64,000 nt of DNA, from assembly GCA_016195805.1 (NCBI GenBank), contig JACPYT010000015.1:143449-207448 (forward strand), read 5' to 3'. The DNA comes from Hydrogenophilales bacterium (lineage in GTDB: Bacteria; Pseudomonadota; Gammaproteobacteria; Burkholderiales; Thiobacillaceae). The notes under the pieces were generated by a model, which did no database searches, had not been told where the DNA came from, and was given only the letters and a program-made list of their open reading frames with translations. Of the stretch, positions 44,467 through 56,825 are shown in pieces. How positions within the stretch are numbered: the first letter of the stretch is position 1; every line of letters begins with the position of its first letter. Position numbers and translations under genes: made by a program.

Positions 44467-44776
44467 TGTTTCTCCTCCAATGAGCATTCGTATCGATTAT
44501 TTGTTTATTTTATTTTGGCACGCGAAGCGCACATCCATTTCCCGGTGAATCAACCGGGCGCCTTGCCAAGCCCCTTCAAGCAAAAAACAAACCACCCAGG
44601 CCCGCTCGCCCGCAACAGAATTTAACATTCTGTTATTTAAAAACAATTCAGCCGAGGTCTCCGGTGTCTTCAAAAATCAATCCCTCGCGGATGTAAAAAA
44701 ACCCGACAAAAAAAGCACCCCGAAGGGTGCTTCCGACGACCTGCGCTGCCTTCCCGTGCCGGAGGGCAGCGTGCCA
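44467..44776. other. A+T-rich intergenic region with a palindrome
   Basis: This 310-base gap has no gene. It holds a T/A-rich stretch just upstream of the PEP-CTERM gene, the perfect palindrome AACAGAAT-TTAAC-ATTCTGTT (44614-44634), and the terminator of the next - strand gene (44707-44731). The palindrome may be an operator. Confidence 0.5.
44707..44731 (-). terminator. Intrinsic terminator of the eRF1-like gene
   Basis: On the - strand AGCACCC and GGGTGCT pair around TTCG and are followed by seven T. It lies about 45 bases beyond the stop of the gene at 44777-45166. Confidence 0.88.
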
Positions 44777-45166
44777 TCACTGCGACAGCATCCGGTCCTT
44801 GGCCACGAAGTACTTGCGGGCATAAGCGACCAGCTGGCCGTCGCCGGGATGGTCGACGGTTTCGACACCGACCACCTTGTCCACGATGGCGTGGTCGTGC
44901 GCATGGATATGCTTGATCAGTTCGAGCTTGGCATGGCCGGGGCCGACGATGAGGATTTCCGCTGCGCCGGCGAGGGCTTCCACGACTTCATGGTAGTACT
45001 GCTGGTCTTCGGGCTGGCGGCTGCCGCTGACCGAACCGCGCTTGCGCTGCAGGTGGCGCGGAGGGTTGGCCGGATGGACGACCGATTTCTCGACGTCGTT
45101 CGGGCTGACGTGCATGACGCGGGCTTCATTGTGGTCGAGCCAGACGACTGCGTGGTAGTGCGACAT
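44777..45166 (-). CDS. Small eRF1/Pelota domain 3-like protein
   Basis: 129 residues. HAVVWLDHNEARVMHVSPNDVEK at the N-terminus and EILIVGPGHAKLELIKHIHAHDHAI resemble the last domain of archaeal/eukaryotic eRF1 and Pelota, seen as stand-alone bacterial baeRF-type proteins sometimes called translational machinery proteins. It lacks the GGQ domain. It lies downstream of acs on the same strand. The role is unknown. Confidence 0.65.
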   Translation of the reverse strand: MSHYHAVVWLDHNEARVMHVSPNDVEKSVVHPANPPRHLQRKRGSVSGSRQPEDQQYYHEVVEALAGAAEILIVGPGHAKLELIKHIHAHDHAIVDKVVGVETVDHPGDGQLVAYARKYFVAKDRMLSQ

Positions 45167-45235
45167 AACATTCCTTTCGGGTAAAAATCATTAACTCTTT
45201 GAATCCGGCCATGCCTGGGCACACCCAGGCCGGCA

Positions 45236-47203
<1,968 letters not shown>

Positions 47204-47256
47204 ACAGTCTCTCCGCTGATAGAGTGTTGCGATAACCCGTCATTCTAATCCAAGCC

Positions 47257-49962
47257 ATGAGCCATCCCGCACTTGAGCGCGTCGCCCGTTGTTCCCGCTA
47301 CGGCCGCCGCCTGCTGGCGGCACAGCCGCAGCTCGCCGAAACCCTGGCGGCTGCGCTCGACCATCCCTTCGACCGCACGGCCATGCAGGCCTTTCTCGCC
47401 GAGCCGCCGTGCGCCGACGAAGCTGCGCTGCATCAACGGCTCAGACAATTGCGTCAGCGGGTGTGGCTGATTGCCACTGCGCGCGATCTGGCGGGCACGG
47501 CCGATCTGGCCGAGGTGATGGCTGCATACAGCACGCTGGCCGAGGTCTGCATTGCCGCCGCGCTCGATTTCCATCATGCCGCACTGGCGGCACGCCACGG
47601 CGAACCGCGCGATGAACGCGGGGCGCCGCAGCAGATGGTCGTGGTCGGCATGGGAAAACTAGGCGGCGGCGAACTCAACGTGTCGTCCGACATCGACCTC
47701 ATCTACCTGTATCCGGACGAGGGCGACACCGCGGCAGACGACCCGTCCGCTGCCGTTCGTTCGATCAGCAACCACGAATTCTTCATCCGCCTGGGCCGCA
47801 GGCTCGCCGCCGCGCTGTCGGAAAACACCGCCGACGGCTACGTGTTCCGCGTCGACCTGCGGTTGCGGCCGTGGGGCGAATCCGGCCCCTTCGCGATGGG
47901 CTACGCGATGCTGGAGGACTATCTGGTCGCGCAGGGGCGGCCGTGGGAGCGCTACGCCTGGATCAAGGCACGACCGCTCACCGGCGAGCACCATGACGAA
48001 CTGATGCAGATCGTGCGGCCGTTCGTGTTCCGCAAATACCTCGACTTCGGTGCCTTCGCCGCGATCCGCGACCTGCACGTGCAAATCCGCCGCGAGGTCG
48101 CGCGCCGCGAGATGGCGCACAACGTCAAGCTGGGGCCGGGCGGCATCCGCGAGATCGAATTCACCGCGCAGGTGTTCCAGCTCATCCGCGGCGGCCAGAT
48201 CGCGGCCCTGCAACAGCAACCGACATTGGCCGTGCTCGACGCGCTGGTGAAGACCGGCCTGATGACGGCCGACGCGCAGCAGGAACTCGCTGCCGCCTAC
48301 GATTTCCTGCGCCGATTGGAACACCGCATCCAGTACCTCGACGACGCGCAGACCCAGCTCCTGCCGGACGACACTGCATCGCAGGCGATGCTCGCCGAGG
48401 CCATGAATTTCCCCGACTACGCTGCGCTGCTCGCTGCGCTCGACCGCCACCGCAACAAGGTCACGCGCCATTTCGAGCAGGTGTTCGCCGCGCCGCAGAC
48501 CGACCAGAACAGCCATCCGCTCACCGCCGTGTGCTGCGGCACGGCCGACGCCGACACCACCCATGCGCTGCTGGAAAACGCCGGCTACGACGATCCGCAA
48601 CGGGTGCTGGCGACGCTCGACGCGCTACGCCAGAGCGCCGCGCGGCTGCCCGAGTCGACCCAGCTTCGGCTCAATGCACTGCTGCCGCCCGCGCTCGAGA
48701 TCATCGGCAGCCAGCCCGACCCTGCCGTCACGCTGGAACGCTTCGCTACGCTCATCCAGGCGATCGCCCGCCGTTCCACCTATCTTGCGTTGCTGGCCGA
48801 ATACCCGGCGGCGCTGCGGCAGCTGGTGCGCCTGCTGGCGGCGAGCCCGTGGGCGGCGCAGATGATCACGCTGCAGCCGCAACTGCTGGACGAACTGATC
48901 GCCCCGCAGAATCTGCTGCAGCTGCCCGACTGGACGCAGCTCGCCGCCCAGTTGCACGATGAACTCGACGCCCACCCCGGCGATACCGAAGCCCAGATGG
49001 ACGCGCTGCGCCGCTTCAAGCAGGTGCAGACGCTGCGCCTGCTGGCGCAGGACGTGGCGGGGCGGCTGACGCTGGAAGCGCTGTCGGATCACCTGTCGTA
49101 TCTTGCCGATACGCTGCTGGCCGAAACCCTGGCGCGCTGCTGGGCCGGACTGAAGACACGCCATCGGGACGAACCGCGCTTTGCCGTCATCGGCTACGGC
49201 AAGCTCGGCGGCAAGGAGCTCGGCTACGCCTCCGATCTCGACCTGGTGTTCCTCTACGACGATGCCGACGAACGCGCGCAGGAAACCTACGCACGGCTGG
49301 CGCAACGCCTCAACACCTGGCTCGGCACCCTGACCCCGGCCGGTATCCTCTACGAAACCGACCTGCGCCTGCGCCCGGACGGCGCCTCCGGCCTCCTGGT
49401 GAGCTCGACCGACGCCTTCCGCGACTACCAGCTGCATCACGCATGGGTATGGGAACACCAGGCGCTGACGCGCGCCCGCTTCGTGTGCGGCGACGCGGCG
49501 ATCGGCCACACCTTCGAGGCGCTGCGTCGCGAAGTGCTCGGGACGGCGCGCGACGCCGCCACGCTGCGCGACGAGGTGCGGGCGATGCGCGAAAAGATGC
49601 ACGCCGGCCACATCAATGACACCGGCCTGTTCGACCTCAAACACGACCGTGGCGGCATCGTCGACGTCGAGTTCTGTGTGCAGTATCTGGTGCTGCGGGA
49701 TTGCGCCGCGCATCCCGGACTCGCCGACAACGTCGGCAACATCGCGCTGCTGCTGCGCGCGGGCGCAGCCGGCCTGATCCCCGCCAATCTCGCGCAGGCC
49801 GCCGCCGACGCCTACCGCGAGTTGCGCCGTCAACAGCACGCGATCAAGCTCTCCGGCGCCCAGTATGCCCGCGTGCCTGCGCCCGCGGTGGAGGCGGTGC
49901 GTAGCGCGGTGACGACGCTGTGGGACACGGTCATGGGCGCGCACCCATGCAGTGACGGCTAG
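47257..49962 (+). CDS. glnE: Glutamine synthetase adenylyltransferase/deadenylase
   Basis: Bifunctional enzyme that adenylylates and deadenylylates GlnA in response to PII and glutamine. The N-terminal half has the GMGKLGGGELNVSSDIDLIYLY nucleotidyltransferase motif near residue 130. The C-terminal half has its counterpart GYGKLGGKELGYASDLDLVFLYDD near 645, and VDVEFCVQYLVL follows. At 901 residues it is slightly shorter than E. coli GlnE (946). It overlaps the convergent ATPase gene by 4 bases. Confidence 0.97.
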   Translation: MSHPALERVARCSRYGRRLLAAQPQLAETLAAALDHPFDRTAMQAFLAEPPCADEAALHQRLRQLRQRVWLIATARDLAGTADLAEVMAAYSTLAEVCIAAALDFHHAALAARHGEPRDERGAPQQMVVVGMGKLGGGELNVSSDIDLIYLYPDEGDTAADDPSAAVRSISNHEFFIRLGRRLAAALSENTADGYVFRVDLRLRPWGESGPFAMGYAMLEDYLVAQGRPWERYAWIKARPLTGEHHDELMQIVRPFVFRKYLDFGAFAAIRDLHVQIRREVARREMAHNVKLGPGGIREIEFTAQVFQLIRGGQIAALQQQPTLAVLDALVKTGLMTADAQQELAAAYDFLRRLEHRIQYLDDAQTQLLPDDTASQAMLAEAMNFPDYAALLAALDRHRNKVTRHFEQVFAAPQTDQNSHPLTAVCCGTADADTTHALLENAGYDDPQRVLATLDALRQSAARLPESTQLRLNALLPPALEIIGSQPDPAVTLERFATLIQAIARRSTYLALLAEYPAALRQLVRLLAASPWAAQMITLQPQLLDELIAPQNLLQLPDWTQLAAQLHDELDAHPGDTEAQMDALRRFKQVQTLRLLAQDVAGRLTLEALSDHLSYLADTLLAETLARCWAGLKTRHRDEPRFAVIGYGKLGGKELGYASDLDLVFLYDDADERAQETYARLAQRLNTWLGTLTPAGILYETDLRLRPDGASGLLVSSTDAFRDYQLHHAWVWEHQALTRARFVCGDAAIGHTFEALRREVLGTARDAATLRDEVRAMREKMHAGHINDTGLFDLKHDRGGIVDVEFCVQYLVLRDCAAHPGLADNVGNIALLLRAGAAGLIPANLAQAAADAYRELRRQQHAIKLSGAQYARVPAPAVEAVRSAVTTLWDTVMGAHPCSDG

Positions 49963-52601
49963 CGGCCGGCGTACAGCCAGCCGCGCCGTACCAGGACTTT
50001 CTCGATTTCCACCCCGATGAACACCACCGACGACAGCGCAAGACAGGCGGCCAGTTCGCCCAGGCCCAAGGGGGCGGTCCTGAAGACGGGATTGAGCCAG
50101 GGCACATAGAGCACCGCCATCTGCAGGACGAAGGTGAGCAGCAGCGCGCCGATCAGCATGCGGTTGGACCACACGCCCAGGGCGAACAGCGACTCGCGCT
50201 CGGAGCGGATCGCCAGCACGTGGCCCAGCTGCGACAGCGTCAGCACCGTGAACACCATGCTCTGCCAGTGCGCCGAGCCGCTATGGATCGCCCACGCCTG
50301 CGTCAACAGCGACACGCCGCCCATCAGGAGGCCCACCCACAGGATGTGCTGCCACATGCCGTGCGCGAAGATGCTCTCCTGCGGCGGGCGTGGCGGCCGC
50401 CGCATGACGTTGCGCTCTGCCGGCTCGCCTGCCAGGGCCAGCCCCGGCAGGCCGTCCGTAACCAGATTGATCCACAGGATGTGGATCGGCAGCAGCGAAA
50501 TCGGCAGGCCGAGGAAGGGCGCCAGGAAGATGGTCCAGATCTCGCCGGAATTGCTCGTCATGGTGTATTTGACGAACTTGCGGATGTTGTCGAAGATGCG
50601 GCGGCCTTCGCGCACGGCATGGACGATGGTGGCGAAGTTGTCGTCCAGCAGCGTCATGTGCGCCGCCTCGCGCGCCACGTCGGTGCCGCCGCGGCCCATG
50701 GCGACGCCGATGTCGGCCATTTTCAGCGCCGGCGCATCGTTCACGCCGTCGCCCGTCATGGCGACGAACTCGCCCTTGTCCTGCAGCGCCCGCACGATCT
50801 TGATCTTCTGTTCCGGGTTGATGCGCGCATACACCCGCACCGACTCGACCTCGCGTTCGAATTCCGCCAGCGACAGCCGCGCCAGCTTGCTACCGGCGAG
50901 TACCTTGCCTCCGTCCTCGATGATGCCGAGCCGCTGTGCGATGGCGCGTGCGGTGGCAGGGTGGTCGCCGGTGATCATGACGGGAATGATGCCGGCGGCC
51001 TTGCAGGCGGCGACCGATTCGGCCGCCTCGGGGCGCGGCGGATCGATCAGGCCGGCCAGGCCGACGAAAGTGAGGGCGCTTTCCAGCGTGGCCGCGTCGA
51101 GCGCGTCCGGCACGCGCGGCAGGCGCCTGAGCGCGAAGGCCAGCACGCGCAAGCCCTGCGCAGCCAGTCGTTCGGCCTCGTCCTGCAGCACAGTCCGATC
51201 GATGGCCGTCGTCCCGGCCGCACCCAACCGGTCGACACACAGCGCCAGTACGCGCTCGGGCGCTCCTTTCACCAGCATCAGGACCGCCTCGCCATCGCGA
51301 TGCAGCGTGCTCATGCGCGCGCGTTCGGAATCGAAGGGAAGCTCGGCCAGCCGCGGCCGGGTTTCGCGCAGTGCCACCTGGCCGAATCCCGCCGCCTGTG
51401 CGGCTTCGAGCAAGGCTGTTTCGGTGGGGTCGCCGCTCAAGGTGCCCGCCGCGTCGACCACGGCGTCATTGCACAAGGCCATCGCCAACCCCAGCTCCCA
51501 CCACGGTGAATTCTCCATGCCCTGCAGCGTCGGACGGATTTCGCCGGCAGCCTGCACGCAATCGACCTGCATGCGGTTCTGCGTCAGCGTGCCGGTCTTG
51601 TCGGAGCAGATGGTGGTGACGGAGCCGAGTGTCTCGACAGCGGGAAGCCTGCGGACCAGCGCATTCTGCTTGACCATGCGCGCCGCGCCCAATGCGAGCG
51701 AGATGGTGACCACTGCCGGCAGGGCCTCGGGTATGGCGGCGACCGCGAGACTGATCGCAGTGAGCAGCATCACCAGCGGCGGCTCGCCGCGCAGCCAGCC
51801 GGCAATGAAGATGATGGCGCAGATTGCCAGCACCGCCAGCGCCAGACTCTGGCCGAAGCGCGCCAGGCGCTTCTGCAGCGGCGTCTTGCCGGATTCGGCG
51901 GACAGCAGCGCGGCAACCTTCCCCAGCTCGGTCTGCATGCCCGTCGCCACCACCAGGCCGCGCGCGCGGCCGTAGGTGACCACGGTCCCCTTGTAGGCCA
52001 GGTTAACGCGGTCGCCCAGTGCCAGATCGGCTTCCTGCAGCGGCGCCAGCCGTTTCTCGACCGCCAGCGACTCGCCGGTGAGCGCCGACTCGTCGACCTT
52101 GAGCGAGGCCAGCTCGGTCAGCCGCAGGTCGGCCGGCACGATGTTGCCGGCTTCCAGCTGGACGATATCGCCCGGCACCAGCCTGGACGCCGGAATCTGC
52201 TGCGCCGTGCCGTCGCGGATCACGTTCGCCAGCGGTGCGGCCATCTGCTTCAGCGCGGCCATGGCGCGCTCGGCGCGATATTCCTGGACGAAACCGATGC
52301 TGCCGTTGAGGAACACGATGACCACGATGGCAATGGTGTCCTGCGGCTCGCCGATCGCGCCGGCGATGACGGCGGCGGCGATCAGCACCAGGATCATGAA
52401 GTCGGTGAACTGCGACGCCAGCATGACGAGCGGGTGGCGACGGATGGCTTCATGCAGGACATTGGGGCCGGACTGTTCGAGCCGCGCTGCTGCGGCCGCA
52501 GCGGACAGTCCCTGGCGCGCGTCGCCATCCAGGCGCGCGACAGCCGCCAGGATGGCGAGACAATGCCAGTGCACGGGCTGCTCGCTACGGTCAGCGGTCA
52601 T
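49959..52601 (-). CDS. P-type cation-transporting ATPase (type II, Ca2+-like)
   Basis: 880 residues. [20 protein letters not shown] is the phosphorylation loop near residue 338. [22 protein letters not shown] is the hinge. An N-terminal cation-ATPase segment and ten predicted membrane helices complete the type II (SERCA/PMCA) layout, including [20 protein letters not shown] in helix M4, typical of Ca2+ ATPases. The ion is probably Ca2+ but Mn2+ or Na+ is possible. It is divergent from the antiporter gene at 52846. Confidence 0.92.
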   Translation of the reverse strand: MTADRSEQPVHWHCLAILAAVARLDGDARQGLSAAAAAARLEQSGPNVLHEAIRRHPLVMLASQFTDFMILVLIAAAVIAGAIGEPQDTIAIVVIVFLNGSIGFVQEYRAERAMAALKQMAAPLANVIRDGTAQQIPASRLVPGDIVQLEAGNIVPADLRLTELASLKVDESALTGESLAVEKRLAPLQEADLALGDRVNLAYKGTVVTYGRARGLVVATGMQTELGKVAALLSAESGKTPLQKRLARFGQSLALAVLAICAIIFIAGWLRGEPPLVMLLTAISLAVAAIPEALPAVVTISLALGAARMVKQNALVRRLPAVETLGSVTTICSDKTGTLTQNRMQVDCVQAAGEIRPTLQGMENSPWWELGLAMALCNDAVVDAAGTLSGDPTETALLEAAQAAGFGQVALRETRPRLAELPFDSERARMSTLHRDGEAVLMLVKGAPERVLALCVDRLGAAGTTAIDRTVLQDEAERLAAQGLRVLAFALRRLPRVPDALDAATLESALTFVGLAGLIDPPRPEAAESVAACKAAGIIPVMITGDHPATARAIAQRLGIIEDGGKVLAGSKLARLSLAEFEREVESVRVYARINPEQKIKIVRALQDKGEFVAMTGDGVNDAPALKMADIGVAMGRGGTDVAREAAHMTLLDDNFATIVHAVREGRRIFDNIRKFVKYTMTSNSGEIWTIFLAPFLGLPISLLPIHILWINLVTDGLPGLALAGEPAERNVMRRPPRPPQESIFAHGMWQHILWVGLLMGGVSLLTQAWAIHSGSAHWQSMVFTVLTLSQLGHVLAIRSERESLFALGVWSNRMLIGALLLTFVLQMAVLYVPWLNPVFRTAPLGLGELAACLALSSVVFIGVEIEKVLVRRGWLYAGR

Positions 52602-52845
52602 GGAGGTGGCGCACCGCGAAGTCTTTCATGATGAGCGAGAAATGTGTCTCCAATCGATCAGGATATGGGGCTGCGTGACAGGAAACAGCCTACCTTACTG
52701 CAACCCGATCTGAATGCCTGCGTACTGCCGCCGGTCCGTTTTACGCTGGCCCGCGCCGCAATAAAAACAGTCCTCCCGCCAGCGCGCACCAAGATAAATT
52801 CGCGGTCGATGTCTTCATCGGCCGCTCAGAACATAAAATCCCCGC

Positions 52846-54072
52846 ATGGAACTCCACCAATTCTTCCTCTATCTCGCCATCATCCTCATCGCCGCCCGGC
52901 TGTTCTCCGAAATCGCCGGACGCTACGGCATTCCCTCGGTAATCGGCGAACTGCTGGCCGGCCTGCTGGTGGGGCCGTCGCTGCTGGGCTGGATTTCGCC
53001 CGACGCGACGATGAAGCTGCTGGCAGAGATCGGCATCATCCTGCTGCTGTTCGAGGTCGGCATGGATACCGACCTGTTCCGCCTCGCCCGATCCGGGACC
53101 AAGCCCATCGTGGTCGCGGTGATCGGCTTCGCCCTGCCCTTCGTGTTCGGCTACACAGTGTGCCGCTGGGGCTTTGGGCTCGACAACCTGGTGGCGCTGT
53201 TCATCGGCGGCACGCTGACCGCGACCAGCATCGGCATCACGGTGCGGGTGCTCGACGACCTCGGCAAACGCCACTCGGACGAGGCGCAGATCGTGATCGG
53301 CGCGGCGGTGCTGGACGATATCCTCGGCGTGCTGGCGCTGGCTTTCCTCTATCAGTTCGCGGTGCAGCACGAAGTCTCGCTGGCGGCCACCGGGAAGGTC
53401 GCGCTCTTCATCGTGCTGTTCATGCTGCTCTCGCCACTGGTCGCCAAGCTGGCGGGCGGCGTCATCGATCACTACGACCAGTACGCCGCCACACCCGGGC
53501 TGCTCATCACCATGGCGCTGGCGCTGATCCTGCTGTTTTCGTGGCTGGCGCATACGGTCGGCGCCCCGCTGATCATGGGCGGCTTCGCCGCCGGCATCGC
53601 GCTGTCGCAGCATTTCCGCTTCGACGTGATGCACCGGCTCGGGCTGCCGGCGCTCGACCGCTGGTTTGCACCCAGTCCGCAGCTGGCGCACAAGCTGGAA
53701 GAGCAGATGCGGCCGCTGATCCACACCTTCGCGCCGCTGTTCTTCGTCATGGTCGGCATCTCGCTCAACCTCAACACGGTCGACTGGGGCTCGCCGCGCG
53801 TCTGGCAGCTGGGCGGCGCGCTGATCGTGGTGGCCTTGCTCGGCAAGCTCGCCGCCGGCTTCTTCATCCGCGAGAGCCGCTTCCGCCAGATGGCCATCGG
53901 CCTGGCCATGATCCCGCGCGGCGAGGTCGGCCTGATCTTCGCGCAACTCGGGCTCAACCAGGGCATCCTCGACGCCGAGACCTACGCTGCGCTGCTGATC
54001 GTCATCGCGCTGACGACGATCGCACCGCCTTTCCTGCTGAAAGCTTATTATTCCCGCCCCGCCCGCACTTGA
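52846..54072 (+). CDS. CPA2 cation:proton antiporter
   Basis: 408 residues with about 12 membrane helices. RYGIPSVIGELLAGLLVGPSLLGW, LFEVGMDTDLFRLARSG and AAVLDDILGVLALAFLY carry the conserved Asp residues of the CPA2 ion site, and IGLAMIPRGEVGLIFAQLGL is the C-terminal signature. It lacks the TrkA domains present in the antiporter at 578-2548. It is followed 8 bases later by a NhaD-like gene, so the two are likely co-transcribed. Confidence 0.92.
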   Translation: MELHQFFLYLAIILIAARLFSEIAGRYGIPSVIGELLAGLLVGPSLLGWISPDATMKLLAEIGIILLLFEVGMDTDLFRLARSGTKPIVVAVIGFALPFVFGYTVCRWGFGLDNLVALFIGGTLTATSIGITVRVLDDLGKRHSDEAQIVIGAAVLDDILGVLALAFLYQFAVQHEVSLAATGKVALFIVLFMLLSPLVAKLAGGVIDHYDQYAATPGLLITMALALILLFSWLAHTVGAPLIMGGFAAGIALSQHFRFDVMHRLGLPALDRWFAPSPQLAHKLEEQMRPLIHTFAPLFFVMVGISLNLNTVDWGSPRVWQLGGALIVVALLGKLAAGFFIRESRFRQMAIGLAMIPRGEVGLIFAQLGLNQGILDAETYAALLIVIALTTIAPPFLLKAYYSRPART

Positions 54073-54079
54073 TCCTGCC

Positions 54080-55243
54080 ATGCCGCTGCTGAACATTCCC
54101 GTCGAATTCTTCCTGTTCGCCTTCACCCTGCTGGGGGTGGCGGTCTTTCATAGGCGCAACCTCGAAGTCGCGGTCACGGGCTTGGTCCTCATCACGCTCT
54201 ACAAGGGACTGGTGGCGCAGGACATGGATCTGATCGCCCACTTCCTGCACGAGGAAAGGCTGGTGCTGAACCTGCTGGGTCTGCTGCTGGGGTTCGCCAT
54301 CCTGGCGCGGCATTTCGAACTGTCTCGCGTACCCGACTGGTTGCCGCGCTTCCTGCCCGACGACTGGAAGGGCGGCTTCGTGCTGCTGGTGCTGGTGGCG
54401 GTGATCTCGACCTTCCTCGACAACATCGCGGCCGCCATCATCGGCGGCGTGGTCGCGGGCCACGTCTACAAGCACAAGGTGAGCGTCGGTTACCTGGCGG
54501 GAATCGTCGCGGCCAGCAACGCCGGCGGCGCCGGTTCGGTGGTCGGCGACACCACCACGACCATGATGTGGATCGCAGGCGTGCCGGCGATCCATGTGGC
54601 GGACGCCTTCATCGCCTCCACCGTGGCCGTGATCTTTTCCGGCATCGTCGCGGCCAAGGCGCAGCAGCGCCATCATCCCGTCATGAAAAACCCGCCTGCA
54701 AACCTGCAGCTGGACTGGGGCCAGCTGGCGATTGTCGGGTTCATCATCGGCGGCGCGATCGCGGCCAATCTCGGGCTGGATTTTCCCGCCGCCGGCGTGT
54801 GGGCGGCGATCGTCCTCGGCGGCTTCATCCGCCCGACGCCGTGGGGCGAAGTGAGCAAATCGGTGAAAGGCGCGCTGTTCCTGATTGCACTGGTACTGTC
54901 CGCCAGTCTGATGCCGGTGAAGCAACTGCCACTGCCCTCGGCACATACGACCTTCGGCCTCGGCTTCGTCTCCGCCGTGTTCGACAACATTCCGCTCACC
55001 GCGCTGGCCCTGTATCAGGGGGGCTACGACTGGGGAATGCTGGCCTTCGCGGTCGGCTTCGGCGGTTCCATGATCTGGTTCGGCTCCAGCGCAGGGGTGG
55101 CCATGTCGAATCTGTATCCGCAGGCGAAGGACACCCTGACCTGGCTGCGCGAGGGCTGGCATGTGCCAGTGGCCTACGTGCTGGGATTCGGCGCGCTCTA
55201 TCTCCTGTTGGGCTGGCATCCCGACGCAATGCCAGTAAAGTAG
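54080..55243 (+). CDS. NhaD/ArsB-type ion transporter
   Basis: 387 residues of the ion transporter superfamily, with about 10-11 hydrophobic segments. STFLDNIAAAIIGGVVAG and SNAGGAGSVVGDTTTTMMWIAG are the paired signature loops of NhaD and ArsB, and a mirrored FDNIPLTALALYQGGYDWG lies in the second half. Na+/H+ antiport is the usual NhaD function, but the substrate is inference. It follows the CPA2 antiporter closely. Confidence 0.85.
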   Translation: MPLLNIPVEFFLFAFTLLGVAVFHRRNLEVAVTGLVLITLYKGLVAQDMDLIAHFLHEERLVLNLLGLLLGFAILARHFELSRVPDWLPRFLPDDWKGGFVLLVLVAVISTFLDNIAAAIIGGVVAGHVYKHKVSVGYLAGIVAASNAGGAGSVVGDTTTTMMWIAGVPAIHVADAFIASTVAVIFSGIVAAKAQQRHHPVMKNPPANLQLDWGQLAIVGFIIGGAIAANLGLDFPAAGVWAAIVLGGFIRPTPWGEVSKSVKGALFLIALVLSASLMPVKQLPLPSAHTTFGLGFVSAVFDNIPLTALALYQGGYDWGMLAFAVGFGGSMIWFGSSAGVAMSNLYPQAKDTLTWLREGWHVPVAYVLGFGALYLLLGWHPDAMPVK

Positions 55244-55309
55244 GCCTGCGGAACTTGCTGGGCTAGAATCTTTCTATTGCAGTATCCGTTTCGTTATCCC
55301 GGAGGTTTC

Positions 55310-55975
55310 ATGAACCCGAACGTCACCACCCTCAGCCGCAGCCAGTCTGCGGTGTCGTCGACCAACAAGGTCGTCCGCAATACCTACATGCTGCTGTCGA
55401 TGACGCTGGCGTTTGCCGCGCTGACCGCCGGCGCGGCGATGGCGCTGGGCTTGCCGCACCCCGGCATCATCCTCACCCTGGTCGGCTACTACGGCCTGCT
55501 GTTCCTGACCACCAAGTTCCGCAACAGCGGACTCGGCATCGCCTTCGTGTTCGGCCTCACCGGTTTCATGGGCTACACGCTCGGCCCCATCCTCAGCGCC
55601 TATCTGGCGATGCCCAATGGCGCGCAAGTCGTGATGATGGCGATGGGCGGCACCGCTGCGATCTTCCTCGGCCTGTCGGCCTATGTGATGACGACCCGCA
55701 AGGACTTCAGTTTCATGGGCGGCTTCCTCATGGTCGGCATCCTGGTCGCCTTCCTCGCCGGCCTTGGCGCAATCTTCTTCCACATGCCCGGCCTGTCGCT
55801 CGCAGTGTCGGCGATGTTCGTGCTCTTGATGTCCGGACTCATCCTGTATGAGACCAGCAACATCATCCACGGTGGCGAGACCAACTACATCATGGCGACG
55901 GTCACGCTGTTCGTCGCCATCTTCAATCTGTTCACCAGCCTGCTGCAGCTGCTGGGCGTTGCCAGCAACGATTGA
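55310..55975 (+). CDS. Bax inhibitor-1/YccA family membrane protein
   Basis: 221 residues with seven hydrophobic segments. STNKVVRNTYMLLSMTLAFAALTAG is the N-terminal signature and LILYETSNIIHGGETNYIMATVTLFVAIFNLFTSLLQLLG the C-terminal one. Known members act as pH-sensitive Ca2+ leak channels or modulate FtsH. A GGAGG site at 55301 fixes the ATG at 55310. A terminator follows within 25 bases. Confidence 0.93.
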   Translation: MNPNVTTLSRSQSAVSSTNKVVRNTYMLLSMTLAFAALTAGAAMALGLPHPGIILTLVGYYGLLFLTTKFRNSGLGIAFVFGLTGFMGYTLGPILSAYLAMPNGAQVVMMAMGGTAAIFLGLSAYVMTTRKDFSFMGGFLMVGILVAFLAGLGAIFFHMPGLSLAVSAMFVLLMSGLILYETSNIIHGGETNYIMATVTLFVAIFNLFTSLLQLLGVASND

Positions 55976-55981
55976 TCCTTG

Positions 55982-56809
55982 ATGGCCCCGGCTAGCGAAA
56001 CGGCGTCTTCCAGGACGCCGTTTTTTATCGACACCCACAGCCACCTCGACGCGGCCAAGTTCGACGTCGACCGCGACGCCGAGTACGCGCGCGCGGTTGC
56101 CGGCGGGGTGGGCATCCAGGTTGTCCCTGCCATCAGCCGCGACAATTTCGCCGCAGTGGCCGCCACCTGCGCGCGCTATCCCGGGTGCCTGCCGGCGTGG
56201 GGGTTGCACCCGATGTACATCGGCGTGCACCGTCCCGAACACCTCGCCGATCTGCGCACGCAGATCGAGGCGCAGCGTCCGGTTGCCGTAGGCGAAATCG
56301 GACTCGACCTGTTCGTGCGCGACCTCGACTACGCCACCCAGGAATATTTCTATGTCGAACAGCTGAAGATCGCGCAGGAATTCGACCTCCCGGTGCTGCT
56401 GCACTGCCGCAAGGCCAATGACTCGCTCCTGAAGCATTTGCGCAGGATCAGGGTGCGCGGCGGCATCGCCCACGCCTTCAACGGCAGCCTGCAGCAGGCC
56501 GACGAATTCATCAAACTGGGATTCAAGCTGGGCTTCGGCGGCGCCTTCACCTGGCCGCGCGCCAACAATCTGCGGCGGCTGGCTGTCGACCTGCCGCTGG
56601 AGGCCATCGTGCTGGAGACCGACAGCCCCGACATTCCGCCGGTATGGATCGGGCGCGGCCGCAACGCGCCGGGCGAATTGCCGCGCATCGCGCAGACACT
56701 TGCCGGGTTGCGCGGTCTGGACCTCGACGTGGTGGCCCGGGCTACCACGCGGAATGCACGCGCACTGTTCGGTCTGGCGGACGACGCGGCCGCCAACGCG
56801 GAAACATAA
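55982..56809 (+). CDS. tatD: TatD family DNase/hydrolase
   Basis: 275-residue TIM-barrel metal-dependent hydrolase. The metal ligands are in FFIDTHSHLDAAKFDVDRD, VAVGEIGLDL, LLHCRKANDSLL, GGIAHAFNGS and VLETDSPDIPP. The native TatD start is usually just before FIDTHSHLD. The 14 extra residues here are encoded by an intrinsic-terminator hairpin. The ATG at 55982 has no clear ribosome-binding site, so the true start is uncertain. Confidence 0.9.
   Translation: MAPASETASSRTPFFIDTHSHLDAAKFDVDRDAEYARAVAGGVGIQVVPAISRDNFAAVAATCARYPGCLPAWGLHPMYIGVHRPEHLADLRTQIEAQRPVAVGEIGLDLFVRDLDYATQEYFYVEQLKIAQEFDLPVLLHCRKANDSLLKHLRRIRVRGGIAHAFNGSLQQADEFIKLGFKLGFGGAFTWPRANNLRRLAVDLPLEAIVLETDSPDIPPVWIGRGRNAPGELPRIAQTLAGLRGLDLDVVARATTRNARALFGLADDAAANAET
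55998..56026 (+). terminator. Intrinsic terminator inside the tatD 5' region
   Basis: AAACGGCGTC and GACGCCGTTT form a 10-bp stem around TTCCAG and are followed by TTTTTT. It lies just after the BI-1 gene, but also inside the first codons of the tatD frame. Confidence 0.85.
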
Positions 56810-56825
56810 AACACACCGGGCAGGT

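Noticed and set aside
44528..44545. TGGCACG-like sequence with GG-N10-GC on the + strand near 44530.
   Set aside because: It points away from the PEP-CTERM gene, the -12 half is poor (GCGCA), and no + gene follows.
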